Program-made: the position numbers and the translations under genes
Source: Saccharomonospora marina XMU15
GTDB taxonomy: Bacteria > Actinomycetota > Actinomycetes > Mycobacteriales > Pseudonocardiaceae
Direction: 5' to 3'
Assembly: GCF_000244955.1 (NCBI RefSeq)
Contig: NZ_CM001439.1
Coordinates: 5,575,234-5,639,233, forward strand
Length of the DNA stretch: 64,000 bases
Part shown: positions 17,074-25,940 of the stretch, piece by piece
Layout of the letters: every line of letters starts with the position of its first letter
Numbering within the stretch: the stretch's first letter is position 1
The notes under the pieces: model-generated
Seen by the model: the letters and a program-made list of their open reading frames with translations, nothing else
What the model was told of the DNA's origin: nothing
Databases searched by the model: none

Positions 17074-18428
17074 CGGGGACCCCCTTGCCGGGGCGGCTGA
17101 GCGGGTTTCGCGGGCTCCTGCCCTTGGGGAATCCCGAGTTCGCCCGGCTGCACGCTTGGCGGAGCGTCCGGCGATGCGGGCAGGTAGGCATCGGCGTACT
17201 GGATTTCCGCGTCGCGGATCCGCTCGGCCAGCCAGTCGCGCCAGGTTTGGAGTTTTCGTTCCAGTTCGAGTTGCTGCTTCAGCGGGTCGCGCACCTGGTC
17301 GAACCTCGCGGGCTCGGCCGGTGTGATTCCGGTGACCATACCGACGTTCCAGCCGAACTGGTTCTGCACAGGGCCGAAGTGCTCACCCCGCCCAGCGGCG
17401 AAGGCTGCCTTGGCGTAGTCGGGCTGAAGCTGGTCCCGGGTCACGGTGCCAAGGTTTCCACCGTCGCTTCGGGTCGCGCTGTCGAGGCTGTGCTGTCGGG
17501 CGAGGGTGTCGAACGATGCCCCGCCGCGGAGCTCGGCAACGATCCGGTCGGCCTCATCTTTGGTCCGAACGACGATGTTGGCCAGTTCCCGGCGCTCAGG
17601 AGTCCCCAGCTGATCCTTTCGTTTGCTGAATGCCTCACGGATTTCCTGGTCGCCGACCTTCGGTGTGTCCTTGGTGACCGTGTTGAACAGCTGGTCCATG
17701 GCCAACTGCTTCTTCACCTCGTCCAGGACGGCTCGTTGCGACGTGCCCGCGTTGCCCAGCGCCTGGACGAACTGGTCGCGACCTTGGGTGCCTTCGCCGA
17801 ACTGCTGGGTGACGAACCGGCTCAACGTGTCCCGGGCCGCCTTGTCCGCCACCACGATTTTGTGGTCCCGGGCCGCCCTGTCGAGGAGCAGGCTCACCGC
17901 ATAGGCCTTGGCGGCGTCGCGCCGGAAACGGTCCAGCCTGCCGGGCTCCTGCGGTGGCTCGATACCGTAGAGTGCACGCCATGTGTCGGTGACTTCGCCT
18001 AGGTCGTCAACGGTGACGACACGATCGTCGATCCGGAAGGCGGCATCGTCCGGCAGTTGCTCACCAGCCCACCAGAGGTAGCCGCCCGCGCCACCGCCCG
18101 CGAGCAGCAGCAGCATCACGGCCGCGACTGTCCGCGCCTTCCGGGTCTGCGGGAGCCTGATTCGCCTGAGGAGGCCGCGCAGGCCGCCCGGCTCACCGTC
18201 GGCGTTCCGCTCGGCATCGACGCCGTCCGCACCGCTGTCGTCGTTGTTGGCGATGTCGCGGTCTTGGCCACCCGTGCCCTGGGTTCCTTGCTCTCGCCGC
18301 TGGTCCGGCGAGCAATCCTCGGCGACGTGGGTGTCCCGGTCCGTGCCCGAACGCTCTGCGTCGTTCTCACGCGTATCAGCATCCTGTTCCTTGGCATCCG
18401 TCACGTCGGATGTCTGCCGCTGCTTCAT
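17070..18428 (-). CDS. Membrane-anchored parvulin-type peptidyl-prolyl isomerase (SurA/PrsA-like)
   Basis: The 452-residue protein has a ~95-residue acidic, low-complexity cytoplasmic N-terminus, one transmembrane helix at residues 101-120, a SurA_N-like helical region, and a PpiC rotamase domain (ELANIVVRTKDEADRIVAELRGGASFDTLARQHS ... GGNLGTVTRDQLQPDYAKAAF). A proline/glutamine-rich tail closes it. The start at 18428 has a near-perfect AGGAGGTG site; the longer open frame lies inside the MMPL gene. Start and MMPL stop overlap by 4 bases. It probably folds extracytoplasmic parts of the Mce or MMPL proteins. Confidence 0.85.
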   Translation of the reverse strand: MKQRQTSDVTDAKEQDADTRENDAERSGTDRDTHVAEDCSPDQRREQGTQGTGGQDRDIANNDDSGADGVDAERNADGEPGGLRGLLRRIRLPQTRKARTVAAVMLLLLAGGGAGGYLWWAGEQLPDDAAFRIDDRVVTVDDLGEVTDTWRALYGIEPPQEPGRLDRFRRDAAKAYAVSLLLDRAARDHKIVVADKAARDTLSRFVTQQFGEGTQGRDQFVQALGNAGTSQRAVLDEVKKQLAMDQLFNTVTKDTPKVGDQEIREAFSKRKDQLGTPERRELANIVVRTKDEADRIVAELRGGASFDTLARQHSLDSATRSDGGNLGTVTRDQLQPDYAKAAFAAGRGEHFGPVQNQFGWNVGMVTGITPAEPARFDQVRDPLKQQLELERKLQTWRDWLAERIRDAEIQYADAYLPASPDAPPSVQPGELGIPQGQEPAKPAQPPRQGGPR

Positions 18429-20764
18429 GATCCACCTCCTGGCGTGGTGACGGATACGGGCGGAGTGGTCGCGGTCGCTGGGCGACGATCGCTCCGCCGG
18501 AGGGGCTTCACGGTAAGCCAGACGACGCACGCCGCGGCTCCGAGGGCTAGCAGCACCGATGCGGCGAGCAGCAGACCGAACTCCCGGACCGCCTCGAGCT
18601 GGGACACGGCGAGCACCGCGTACCCGACGGCCGATGTCGCCGTGGCCAGCAACACGGAGGTGCGCAGCGCGGCGTTGCCCCGTCGCACCGCTTCGGCGAG
18701 CAGCACGGTGAACTCGCACCCGACGGCCGCTGTCAGGGAACCCAGCGCGGCGGTGATCGGGGTCAGCGGAACCCGTGCCACCCACAGGGCGGCGAGGCCG
18801 ACCCCGGTTGCGAGGGTGGCGGCGGCGACGGCGCGCGCGGCGTCGCTCCTGCGGCGTAGGCCGATCAGGAGCACGCCCCCAGCGGCGAGGATCCCCGCCA
18901 CATTGGTGATGACACGGTCGGAGGAGACAAGTTCATGCCCGCGGACCGCAGCCATCGGCAAGCCGGTCAACTCTACCCGGTACCCCGTCGGGGGCGGTGG
19001 CAGGTTCCTGGCGACGTCGTCGCGCAGCGTCCGCAGCTGGTCGAGGTCGTCCATGCGCACACCGAAGCTGAGCACGGCTGCCCGCCGGTCGTCGCGGAAC
19101 ACCGAGCCGGTGAGGTACGGCGGCAGCAGCCGGGTCGCGGCCTCGATCTGCGCGGCGGACGGCGACGACCCGAGGAAGGGAAGCAGGGTGGCGGGCGAGA
19201 TGACCGGCCGGAGCTGGTCTCCGTGCCGTTCGACGATCATGCTCTGAGCGCTGTGGGACCAGCTGACGGCCTGGGGTGCGAGCACGTCGGGGCCGCGCAA
19301 CACCACCGCCACCTCACCGGAGGAGCCGATGACCGATTCCACCTTACGCGCGTCCTCGAGGGTTTCCAGCCCTGCGGCGAAGTTGCGGAAGTCGCTGTCA
19401 AGTCTCAACTGCGGCAGCATGACCCAGCCCGTCGCCGCGACCGCGACGGCGAGCAGCGCGGCAGCAGCCCGGATCGGCCAGGACGCAGCGGTGCGGGCAG
19501 CGGGCCGACGGTCGCCGCGAGGCTCAGCGTCAGCCCGTGACACCGCGCGCACCAGCACCATACCCAGCGCGGCGGCGAGCAGAACGCCGAAGGCCAGCGT
19601 CAGGCCGAGGTCCCGGACGAGGGGTAACGGGGACAGCGCCAGGGTGGCGAATGCCGCCGCGGTCGCGCTGGCGACCACCAGCACGACGCGACGCCGGGCG
19701 TGCTGCGCGAAGTAGGTTGGATAGTAGCTGCCGATGCCCAAGAGCACGGGAAGGAAGGCGACCACGCCCAGGGACAGGGGCCGGTCTAGCCACCCGAACG
19801 TAGCGACCGTGAGCGCCACCGCCACGGTGGTCGTCACCACGGGCAGGAGCCGTCGTCGCACACCCCGGGTCCAGGGGATGAGCAGAAAGCACGCGGCGAC
19901 CGCCACCACCGCGATCCCCCCGATCACAGGGATTTCCCAGCGCACCTGACTGGCCAGATCCGAGGTCACCGTGGGAACGCCGGAAACGATGGCACGCTCG
20001 GCACCCACGGTGTCGCGGGCCGCCGAGACGGCATTCCGGACGCTCTGCACGAGCCGGTCGGTGCCGTCCTGGTCCAGCCCCTCGCGTGGCCGGATCAGCA
20101 CGGCGAGGGCCCGGTCGGACGGGACCATGAACCGCCACTGTGGTTTGGGTTGCCCGTCCGGTGTGTGGAGGACCGTCTCAACGAAGCCGGGGTTGCGCAA
20201 CGTGGGCAGCCCAGCCGGAAGCCCTTGCACCAGGAGTGCCCCGTACCGGGCGTCGAACTCGGCCGCCGTCGCGTCTCCGCCTCGGGCGCGGAGGGCGTCG
20301 CGTCGTCCCGCGAGCTCGGCGAGCAGGTCCTGCACCCGGCCGGCGATCTGGTTGAGCGTGGTCGCGGGGCCGTAGGTGGCGGCGACGTCGGGTAGGCGTG
20401 ACAGCTGGCCCTCCAGCTGCAGCAGCGGCAGCAAATGTTGCTGGTCGAGCAGCTCACCCGGCTGGCGTGACTCGAGCAGGACCACGACGGGGTCCCCGCC
20501 GAAGTCGGACGCCGCCGCCTGCAGCTGACGTAGCGCGGGGTCGTCGTGTGGCAGGAAGGACTCGACACTGGTCTCCAGGCGCACCTGTGCCAGCCCGCCG
20601 ATCAGGAAGGCGACCACGAGCAGGGCGCCCAGGATGGTCACGGCGCCGCGTTTGGTCCGGTACCGCGACCACCGGGGGCGCCGCTTCTCCGCTGGCGCAT
20701 GGGAGTGCCGACCCCAAGGCATGGGCAGTCGGAGCCGGAGGCGTGGAGGACGCGGCCTTCTCAT
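18425..20764 (-). CDS. MMPL/RND-family transporter
   Basis: The 779-residue protein has the two-fold RND layout: a transmembrane helix near residue 45, a periplasmic-type domain, five or six helices, a second extracellular domain and five more helices. LPVLLGIGSYYPTYFA is the MMPL-type signature loop, and the FRNFAAGLETLEDARKVESVIGSSGEVAVVLRGP region opens the second soluble domain. It is about 779 residues against 900-1000 for mycobacterial MmpL proteins. It overlaps mceF by 4 bases and is thus part of the Mce transcript, which is not the case in the mycobacterial mce operons I know. Direction of transport is unknown. Confidence 0.87.
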   Translation of the reverse strand: MRRPRPPRLRLRLPMPWGRHSHAPAEKRRPRWSRYRTKRGAVTILGALLVVAFLIGGLAQVRLETSVESFLPHDDPALRQLQAAASDFGGDPVVVLLESRQPGELLDQQHLLPLLQLEGQLSRLPDVAATYGPATTLNQIAGRVQDLLAELAGRRDALRARGGDATAAEFDARYGALLVQGLPAGLPTLRNPGFVETVLHTPDGQPKPQWRFMVPSDRALAVLIRPREGLDQDGTDRLVQSVRNAVSAARDTVGAERAIVSGVPTVTSDLASQVRWEIPVIGGIAVVAVAACFLLIPWTRGVRRRLLPVVTTTVAVALTVATFGWLDRPLSLGVVAFLPVLLGIGSYYPTYFAQHARRRVVLVVASATAAAFATLALSPLPLVRDLGLTLAFGVLLAAALGMVLVRAVSRADAEPRGDRRPAARTAASWPIRAAAALLAVAVAATGWVMLPQLRLDSDFRNFAAGLETLEDARKVESVIGSSGEVAVVLRGPDVLAPQAVSWSHSAQSMIVERHGDQLRPVISPATLLPFLGSSPSAAQIEAATRLLPPYLTGSVFRDDRRAAVLSFGVRMDDLDQLRTLRDDVARNLPPPPTGYRVELTGLPMAAVRGHELVSSDRVITNVAGILAAGGVLLIGLRRRSDAARAVAAATLATGVGLAALWVARVPLTPITAALGSLTAAVGCEFTVLLAEAVRRGNAALRTSVLLATATSAVGYAVLAVSQLEAVREFGLLLAASVLLALGAAACVVWLTVKPLRRSDRRPATATTPPVSVTTPGGGS

Positions 20765-22056
20765 TTGTTATCACGCTGCACGCGGGGGTACTCGCCGTCG
20801 AACGGGCCCGGGTTGGCCGCCTCCCCCGGTGCGGGGTACGGGTTGTACTTGTCCAGCAGGGGGATCTGGTTGAGGTTGAGCGGGTTGCCCCGGACGCTCT
20901 GCTCGTTAACCGGCGGGAACGTCCGCAGCCAGCGGCCGTTGGTGTCCCCCCGTGCCATCGACTGTGCCATGTTGGCGAACATGCTGGCGACATCGGGGCC
21001 GTAGGGCCGCAAGTAGGCCAGCATGGGGTTGACGTCGGCGAGCGCCACGTCGAGGGTCGGCAGCAGGCGCTGCGCGTCGGCCGCCACCGCGGGGACCCTC
21101 GTGAGGGTGTCCGGCGCGGTGTTCAGCACGCCGTCCAGGGAGGGCAGCAGGCCGCGCAGGTCGGCGGAGGTCCGCGGCAGTTCCCGCAGTGCGGCACTGA
21201 GGTCGGGGGCGGCCGTACGCAGGTTCTGGGCGATGGGTGCCAGGCTGGTGGAGAGCCGGTCCAGGTCGTCGGTGGCGGCGCTCGCGCTGTCCAGGACCGG
21301 TGGTAGTCGACGGAGCACCGCCTCGATCTGGCCGGCGCCGTCGGCGGTGGTACGAGTCAGGGTGTCGGCGTCGGCGACCAGCCGGGCAATCTGTCCTTGG
21401 CTGGTGTCGAGCGCGGCCAGCAGGGTCGCCGTCTTCCCCGTGAGTTTCGACAGATCGTCGCTCTGGGCGGACAGCGCGGCCAGGGCGCCCTGTCCCTCCC
21501 GGCCGAGGTAGCCGAGGCCGGTGAGCGCACGGGAGATGTTCTCGCGGCTGCCTTCCGTCGCCCCGCCGAGGGAACGCACCGCGCTTGCCAGCGCCTCACG
21601 GGTGGGCTGGTCGAGGCTGGCCAGAACATCGTTGAGCTGCACCGGCGGCTGGCCGGCAGAGTCCGGCAGGGTGGCGCCGCTGGGCACCGGCGCGCCGTCA
21701 CCGTCGCTGATCTCCAGGAAGGTCTCCTCGACCAGGGTCTTGTTCCGGACCCGCACCGTGGCACCTTCGTGCACCGGATACTGGTTGTCCAGTTCCATCG
21801 TCACGCGTGCCCGCTCCCCGGCAGGGCGAACCTCGGCGACTTCGCCGACCCGGACGCCGGCGACCATCACGTCCGCGCCGGGCACCAGGTTCGCCACCCG
21901 GGGAAAGCTCGCCGACAACTGGTAGGCCGAGCGTTGGAAGGGAAGCCGCCCGCCCGAGTTGTCCCAGAGATAGCCGAAGATCACGGCGCACACGGCGACG
22001 AAGACGATCAGGACGGTGAGCCGGATGGCCGGCAGCACGGAATGCGAGATTCTCAT
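20761..22056 (-). CDS. mceF: MCE-family protein, sixth of the operon (MceF position)
   Basis: The 431-residue protein has one N-terminal transmembrane helix (residues ~10-30), then the MCE/MlaD domain (YQLSASFPRVANLVPGADVMVAGVRVGEVAEV), followed by a long predicted alpha-helical, hydrophobic-heptad region to the C-terminus and a short proline-rich tail (GRWLRTFPPVNEQ..NLNQIPLLDKYNPYPAPGE). Six such proteins form the periplasmic lipid-transport tunnel in Mce systems. It starts 13 bases after the preceding mce gene and ends overlapping the MMPL gene. Confidence 0.92.
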   Translation of the reverse strand: MRISHSVLPAIRLTVLIVFVAVCAVIFGYLWDNSGGRLPFQRSAYQLSASFPRVANLVPGADVMVAGVRVGEVAEVRPAGERARVTMELDNQYPVHEGATVRVRNKTLVEETFLEISDGDGAPVPSGATLPDSAGQPPVQLNDVLASLDQPTREALASAVRSLGGATEGSRENISRALTGLGYLGREGQGALAALSAQSDDLSKLTGKTATLLAALDTSQGQIARLVADADTLTRTTADGAGQIEAVLRRLPPVLDSASAATDDLDRLSTSLAPIAQNLRTAAPDLSAALRELPRTSADLRGLLPSLDGVLNTAPDTLTRVPAVAADAQRLLPTLDVALADVNPMLAYLRPYGPDVASMFANMAQSMARGDTNGRWLRTFPPVNEQSVRGNPLNLNQIPLLDKYNPYPAPGEAANPGPFDGEYPRVQRDNK

Positions 22057-22069
22057 GGTGGTCGACCGC

Positions 22070-23335
22070 CTAGCGTGGTGTCGGGCTGGACAGGATCTCG
22101 GCGCCCGGGAGCGGCAACGTGCTGGGCGTCACCTGGAGCAGGCCACGCAGGATGCCGCCATTGGCGTCGTGGAGGCTGGTCACCGAGTTGGTCTGGTACA
22201 CGAAGGCTCCCAGGTCGTTGAGATAGGGGAGCAGGGAGGCGGTGATCGGCTCCAGCCGGCTGGTGGTGTGCCGCAGGTCGGGCAGGAGGGCGTTGACGTC
22301 AGTCACCAGGGGCCGCAGGTCGTTGACGACGGGCCTGGCCTTGGTCACCACCGGGTTGGCCACGTCCACGGTCTCGCCGACGCGATCGACGGTGGCGGTC
22401 AGCCTGCGCAAGGAATCCGGGAGCGTGCCGGAGGCCTGCCGCAGGCTGTCCAGGACCGGATCGAGCTGGTCGCTCAGGGCCTGCACGCTGCCGGTGGCGC
22501 GGCCCAGCTCGTCGGTCACGTCCGGCAGCTGGGCGAGCGCCTCGTCGATGGCGTCACTCTGCTCTCCGGCCGCGGCCAGCGTGTGCTGCAGGTTCCTCGC
22601 GAGCTCGGCCAGGCGCTGGTCGTTCTCACCGACAGCGCTGGACACCTGAGCGAGTGCGGTGACCAGTTGCGCGAGCTTGTCCTTGCGGGTCTGCAGCTCG
22701 ACGACGACGGGTTTGAGGTCACGCACGACGCGGTCGGTGGCGGACAGCCCGCCCGGCAGCGCCTCCGGCGCGTGGGCCAGTGCCGTGTCGGTCTCGGTGA
22801 GCAGCGCGGTCAGGGCGCTGCGGGTATTCGTGTCGAGGTGCGCGAGGACCTCGTCCGCTTGGATGGGCCGCTGCGACTGCGTTGCCGGGATCATATCCCC
22901 TTCGGCGAGCGGCTTGCCGGGCGGGCCACCGGGATCGATCTCCACGTACATCTCGTTCATCGGGCTCTTGGGCCGCAGCACCGTCCGGGCGTTGTCGTAG
23001 ACGGTGTGACCGGGTTCGATCGAGAGTGTCAGCTCCGCCTTGCCGTCGTCGGAGACCGAAGCGGACTCGATCTGCCCGACCTGCACACCGGCGATGCGGA
23101 CCTCCTGTCCGTTGCCGGGGCTCACGGCGGGCGCGTTGTCGAACTCGGCTGTGAAGACGAACTGATCCTGCCACGGCCAGGTCGTGGTCCCCGATCCCTG
23201 CTGACTCAGGATGTATCCGCCGGCGCCGAGGCCGAGGGCCACCAGAACGGCCAGCGTGAGCACGTTGCGTCCCAGGCGCGGCTCGTTGCGCACCCGCTGC
23301 CACGTCTTGCGCAGGCGGTGCCGTGTGCCGCTCAT
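22070..23335 (-). CDS. mceE: MCE-family protein, fifth of the operon (MceE position)
   Basis: The 421-residue protein has an N-terminal transmembrane helix near residues 24-43, an MCE domain (FTAEFDNAPAVSPGNGQEVRIAGVQVGQIES) and a long helical region. Unlike MceE of mycobacteria it shows no lipobox Cys after the N-terminal helix, so it should be membrane-anchored rather than a lipoprotein. Its start overlaps the stop of the fourth mce gene by 4 bases. Confidence 0.9.
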   Translation of the reverse strand: MSGTRHRLRKTWQRVRNEPRLGRNVLTLAVLVALGLGAGGYILSQQGSGTTTWPWQDQFVFTAEFDNAPAVSPGNGQEVRIAGVQVGQIESASVSDDGKAELTLSIEPGHTVYDNARTVLRPKSPMNEMYVEIDPGGPPGKPLAEGDMIPATQSQRPIQADEVLAHLDTNTRSALTALLTETDTALAHAPEALPGGLSATDRVVRDLKPVVVELQTRKDKLAQLVTALAQVSSAVGENDQRLAELARNLQHTLAAAGEQSDAIDEALAQLPDVTDELGRATGSVQALSDQLDPVLDSLRQASGTLPDSLRRLTATVDRVGETVDVANPVVTKARPVVNDLRPLVTDVNALLPDLRHTTSRLEPITASLLPYLNDLGAFVYQTNSVTSLHDANGGILRGLLQVTPSTLPLPGAEILSSPTPR

Positions 23336-24660
23336 CGTGGCTCTCCCTTCCCGATGCCGGTGAGGTTGCGGAACAGCTGTTCCAGGCTGATCGGCAGGCC
23401 GGCGAGCGTGCCTGGGGCGACTCCAGGATGGAACGCGATCGAGGCGCCGTTGGCGTCGGTCATGGAGGAGGCCCGGTCGACATTGGCGAACATGTACGCC
23501 AGCTCCTGGTACAGCGGCCTGTCTCCGCCGGTGTCCGAGTAGGGCCCGGTGCCGTGGTAGGGCGAAAGGACCGTGGCTTTGACCGGACCGTTGAGGCGGT
23601 CCAGCACCGGGCCACGCACGTCGTCGAGCACGGGCGTGGCGTCGCGGGCGGTGGGCACCAGCCGCTCCACGACGGGCCTGGCATCGACCAGCAGGTTCTT
23701 CAGGTCGGTCACCAATGGGCGGGCCTTCGCCAGTACGGGATCGGCATGCGCCAGCGCGGTGTCAAGTTCCGCCGCGACGGGGCGCGCCGGGTCAGCGGTG
23801 TCCCGCAGCCGGATCAGCGTGCCATCCAGGCGGCGCAGCCCAGCGTTCGTCGAGTCCAGGGTCCGGGGCAACGTCGCGAGCGCGTCCGCCAGGTCGGCCG
23901 AGCGCCGCCCCAGCACGGTGCCCAGGGTGTCCAGGTCACGCACGATGGCGTCCAGTTGCCCTGGCTGCTCGGTCAGCGTCCGCGCCGTCGACTCCAGGCC
24001 CCCCACGACGTGAGTGAGGTCCGTTGCCGGGCGCGTGCCCCGGGCGGCGTCGAGTACGGTGGCCGCCGGGTCCAACGTGCCTGGGGCATCGGCGAGGAGC
24101 CGGTCCAGCGCGGCGCGGCCACGTTCGTCCAACGTGCGATCCAGCGAATCAACGGCCGACGTCGCGGACTCCAGCGTGTCGGGTGGCAACGCCCGGGTGA
24201 CCTTGTCGAGCTCCACTGGGACCTCCGTTCGCGCGACCGGGATGGTGCCGCCGAAGTCCCCGGGCTGCCCTCCGGGTACGAGATCGAGGTAGTACTTGCC
24301 ACCCAGGAGTGTGGCGGGGCGGATCACCGCGGACGGCGCGGAGCGGAGCTTGCCCGGAATGTCGCCGTCGACCTTGACCTCGACTCGCGCGGAGCCGTCG
24401 GACCCCGGTTCGACGGCGGTGACCTTGCCGACCGGGACCCCGGCGACCTTGACCTCCGTGACGTAGGGACGAAGATGGTAGTCCCGGGCGAAGTGGATCG
24501 CGAATGTCGTGCCCGGCTTCAACGTGGTGAGAATGGGGTCCTTGTTGAACAGGCCGACGCCGACCACCAACGCTACGACGATGAAGACCAGGCCGAGTCG
24601 GAACGGGGAGCGCCGGGCCCGTGCGAGCCTCTTCCGCGGATTCGATTCCATCTGTGTCAC
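23332..24660 (-). CDS. mceD: MCE-family protein, fourth of the operon (MceD position)
   Basis: The 442-residue protein has a transmembrane helix at about residues 18-36, an MCE domain (FAIHFARDYHLRPYVTEVKVAGVPVGKVTAV) and an extended helical domain with many DL/LD-spaced heptads. It overlaps neighbours by 4 bases on both sides. The C-terminus (AFHPGVAPGTLAGLPISLEQLFRNLTGIGKGEPR) is short, without the long Pro-rich tail of some MceD proteins. Confidence 0.91.
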   Translation of the reverse strand: MTQMESNPRKRLARARRSPFRLGLVFIVVALVVGVGLFNKDPILTTLKPGTTFAIHFARDYHLRPYVTEVKVAGVPVGKVTAVEPGSDGSARVEVKVDGDIPGKLRSAPSAVIRPATLLGGKYYLDLVPGGQPGDFGGTIPVARTEVPVELDKVTRALPPDTLESATSAVDSLDRTLDERGRAALDRLLADAPGTLDPAATVLDAARGTRPATDLTHVVGGLESTARTLTEQPGQLDAIVRDLDTLGTVLGRRSADLADALATLPRTLDSTNAGLRRLDGTLIRLRDTADPARPVAAELDTALAHADPVLAKARPLVTDLKNLLVDARPVVERLVPTARDATPVLDDVRGPVLDRLNGPVKATVLSPYHGTGPYSDTGGDRPLYQELAYMFANVDRASSMTDANGASIAFHPGVAPGTLAGLPISLEQLFRNLTGIGKGEPR

Positions 24661-25940
24661 CTCGGTCCCAGCAGTGTGCTCTTGTCTCGTGCGGCCTCGC
24701 CGGGTGCCGGGTACGGGTTGCGCGCAGTCAGCGGGTCACGCAGGCCCCGCACGATGCCGGTCGCGGTGCTCGTCCCGACCGGCGGTGAGAAGCGCAGCCA
24801 GTGGCCAGCCGCATCACCCTGATGCAGGGCGTCGGTGGCGTGGGTGAACCACAGCGAGATCTCCGGGGCGTAGGGCGCCAGAACGGCCAGGGGTTGCTGC
24901 GCCGAGCCGACCGCCTCCCGGATACGCGGCGCCACCGGGCGCGCATCGGTGAACGTCCGAGTCAGGCCGTCCACCGCGGGCATCGCCTGCCCCGCGACAC
25001 CGGGCACCTTGTTCAACGGCGGAATCCCTTCTCGCAGCACGCCGCGCACATCGGGGGTTGCCTGGCCGAGCGCCTGTGCTCCGGGCCGCAATGCCGCCGC
25101 GGCGGCCTCGGTGTCAGCCAGCGGCCGCCGCAGGGCCTCGAGGCTGCCGCGGACCTTGGTCAGCGTGTCCGGCGCCTTGGTCAGCGCGTCGGACACCGGC
25201 CTGGCGTCGTCGACGGCGACCGAGCGTAGGGTGGTGTCGAGCTGGCGCACAAGGTTGCTGAGTTGCTGCTCCCGGCCCTGGAAGCGGCCGCTGAAGCGAT
25301 CCACGGCCTGCAGTGTCTGGACAAGGTCGGCACCCCCCTCCGTGGTCAGCGCGCGCGACACGGTCCCCAGGTCGGGCAGCTCGGTCGGCAGAGCGGCCAG
25401 CGTGTCTCGCAGGTCCTGCGTATGGCCTGCGACACCGCCGCCTGTTTCCCGGAGCGTCGAGCCCAGCGCCTTGCGGGTGGGCTCGTCCAGCACGGCGAGC
25501 AGGTCCGACAGTTCCTGGGCTCCGGTCGTTTCCGAGGCCGGGATGACCTCCCCGGGGTCGACGGCTCCGGCTTGTGGTGAACCGGGGTTGAAGGCGACGT
25601 ACTTCTGGCCGAGCGCGGAGCGCGCCCCCACCGATGCGGTGACGGCCGTCGCATTGCGGTAGATGGACCGGTGGCCATCGAACCTCAGCTCGACGACTGG
25701 CTTGCCGTCCACCAGGGTGATCTCGCCGACCTGCCCGACGCGCACGTCGTTGATCCGCACGTCATCCCCGCTGCGCAAGCCTCCGACCTCAACGAACTCG
25801 GCGCGCACCACGGTGCGCGGCAGACCGGGTATGCCCTTGTTCGCGGTGATCGCGACGCCAACGGAGGCCACGAACACCACGAGCACCACGATTCCGGTGA
25901 GCACCGAACGCCGGCGGCGCTTGCTGTTGCTTGCCATCAT
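24657..25940 (-). CDS. mceC: MCE-family protein, third of the operon (MceC position)
   Basis: The 427-residue protein has a basic N-terminus (SKRRRRS), a transmembrane helix at residues 13-30, an MCE domain (VRAEFVEVGGLRSGDDVRINDVRVGQVGEI) and a helical tunnel-type region. It ends in NPYPAPGEAARDKSTLLGPR, a motif shared with the MceF-position protein of this operon. 4-base overlaps on both sides indicate tight stoichiometric expression. Confidence 0.91.
   Translation of the reverse strand: MMASNSKRRRRSVLTGIVVLVVFVASVGVAITANKGIPGLPRTVVRAEFVEVGGLRSGDDVRINDVRVGQVGEITLVDGKPVVELRFDGHRSIYRNATAVTASVGARSALGQKYVAFNPGSPQAGAVDPGEVIPASETTGAQELSDLLAVLDEPTRKALGSTLRETGGGVAGHTQDLRDTLAALPTELPDLGTVSRALTTEGGADLVQTLQAVDRFSGRFQGREQQLSNLVRQLDTTLRSVAVDDARPVSDALTKAPDTLTKVRGSLEALRRPLADTEAAAAALRPGAQALGQATPDVRGVLREGIPPLNKVPGVAGQAMPAVDGLTRTFTDARPVAPRIREAVGSAQQPLAVLAPYAPEISLWFTHATDALHQGDAAGHWLRFSPPVGTSTATGIVRGLRDPLTARNPYPAPGEAARDKSTLLGPR

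Noticed and set aside
22016-24822. Long plus-strand open frames (about 500 residues each) opposite the MCE genes
   Set aside because: They are antisense to clear MCE coding sequence with normal overlaps and domains. Gly/Arg/Gln-rich translations without homology are typical high-GC shadows.
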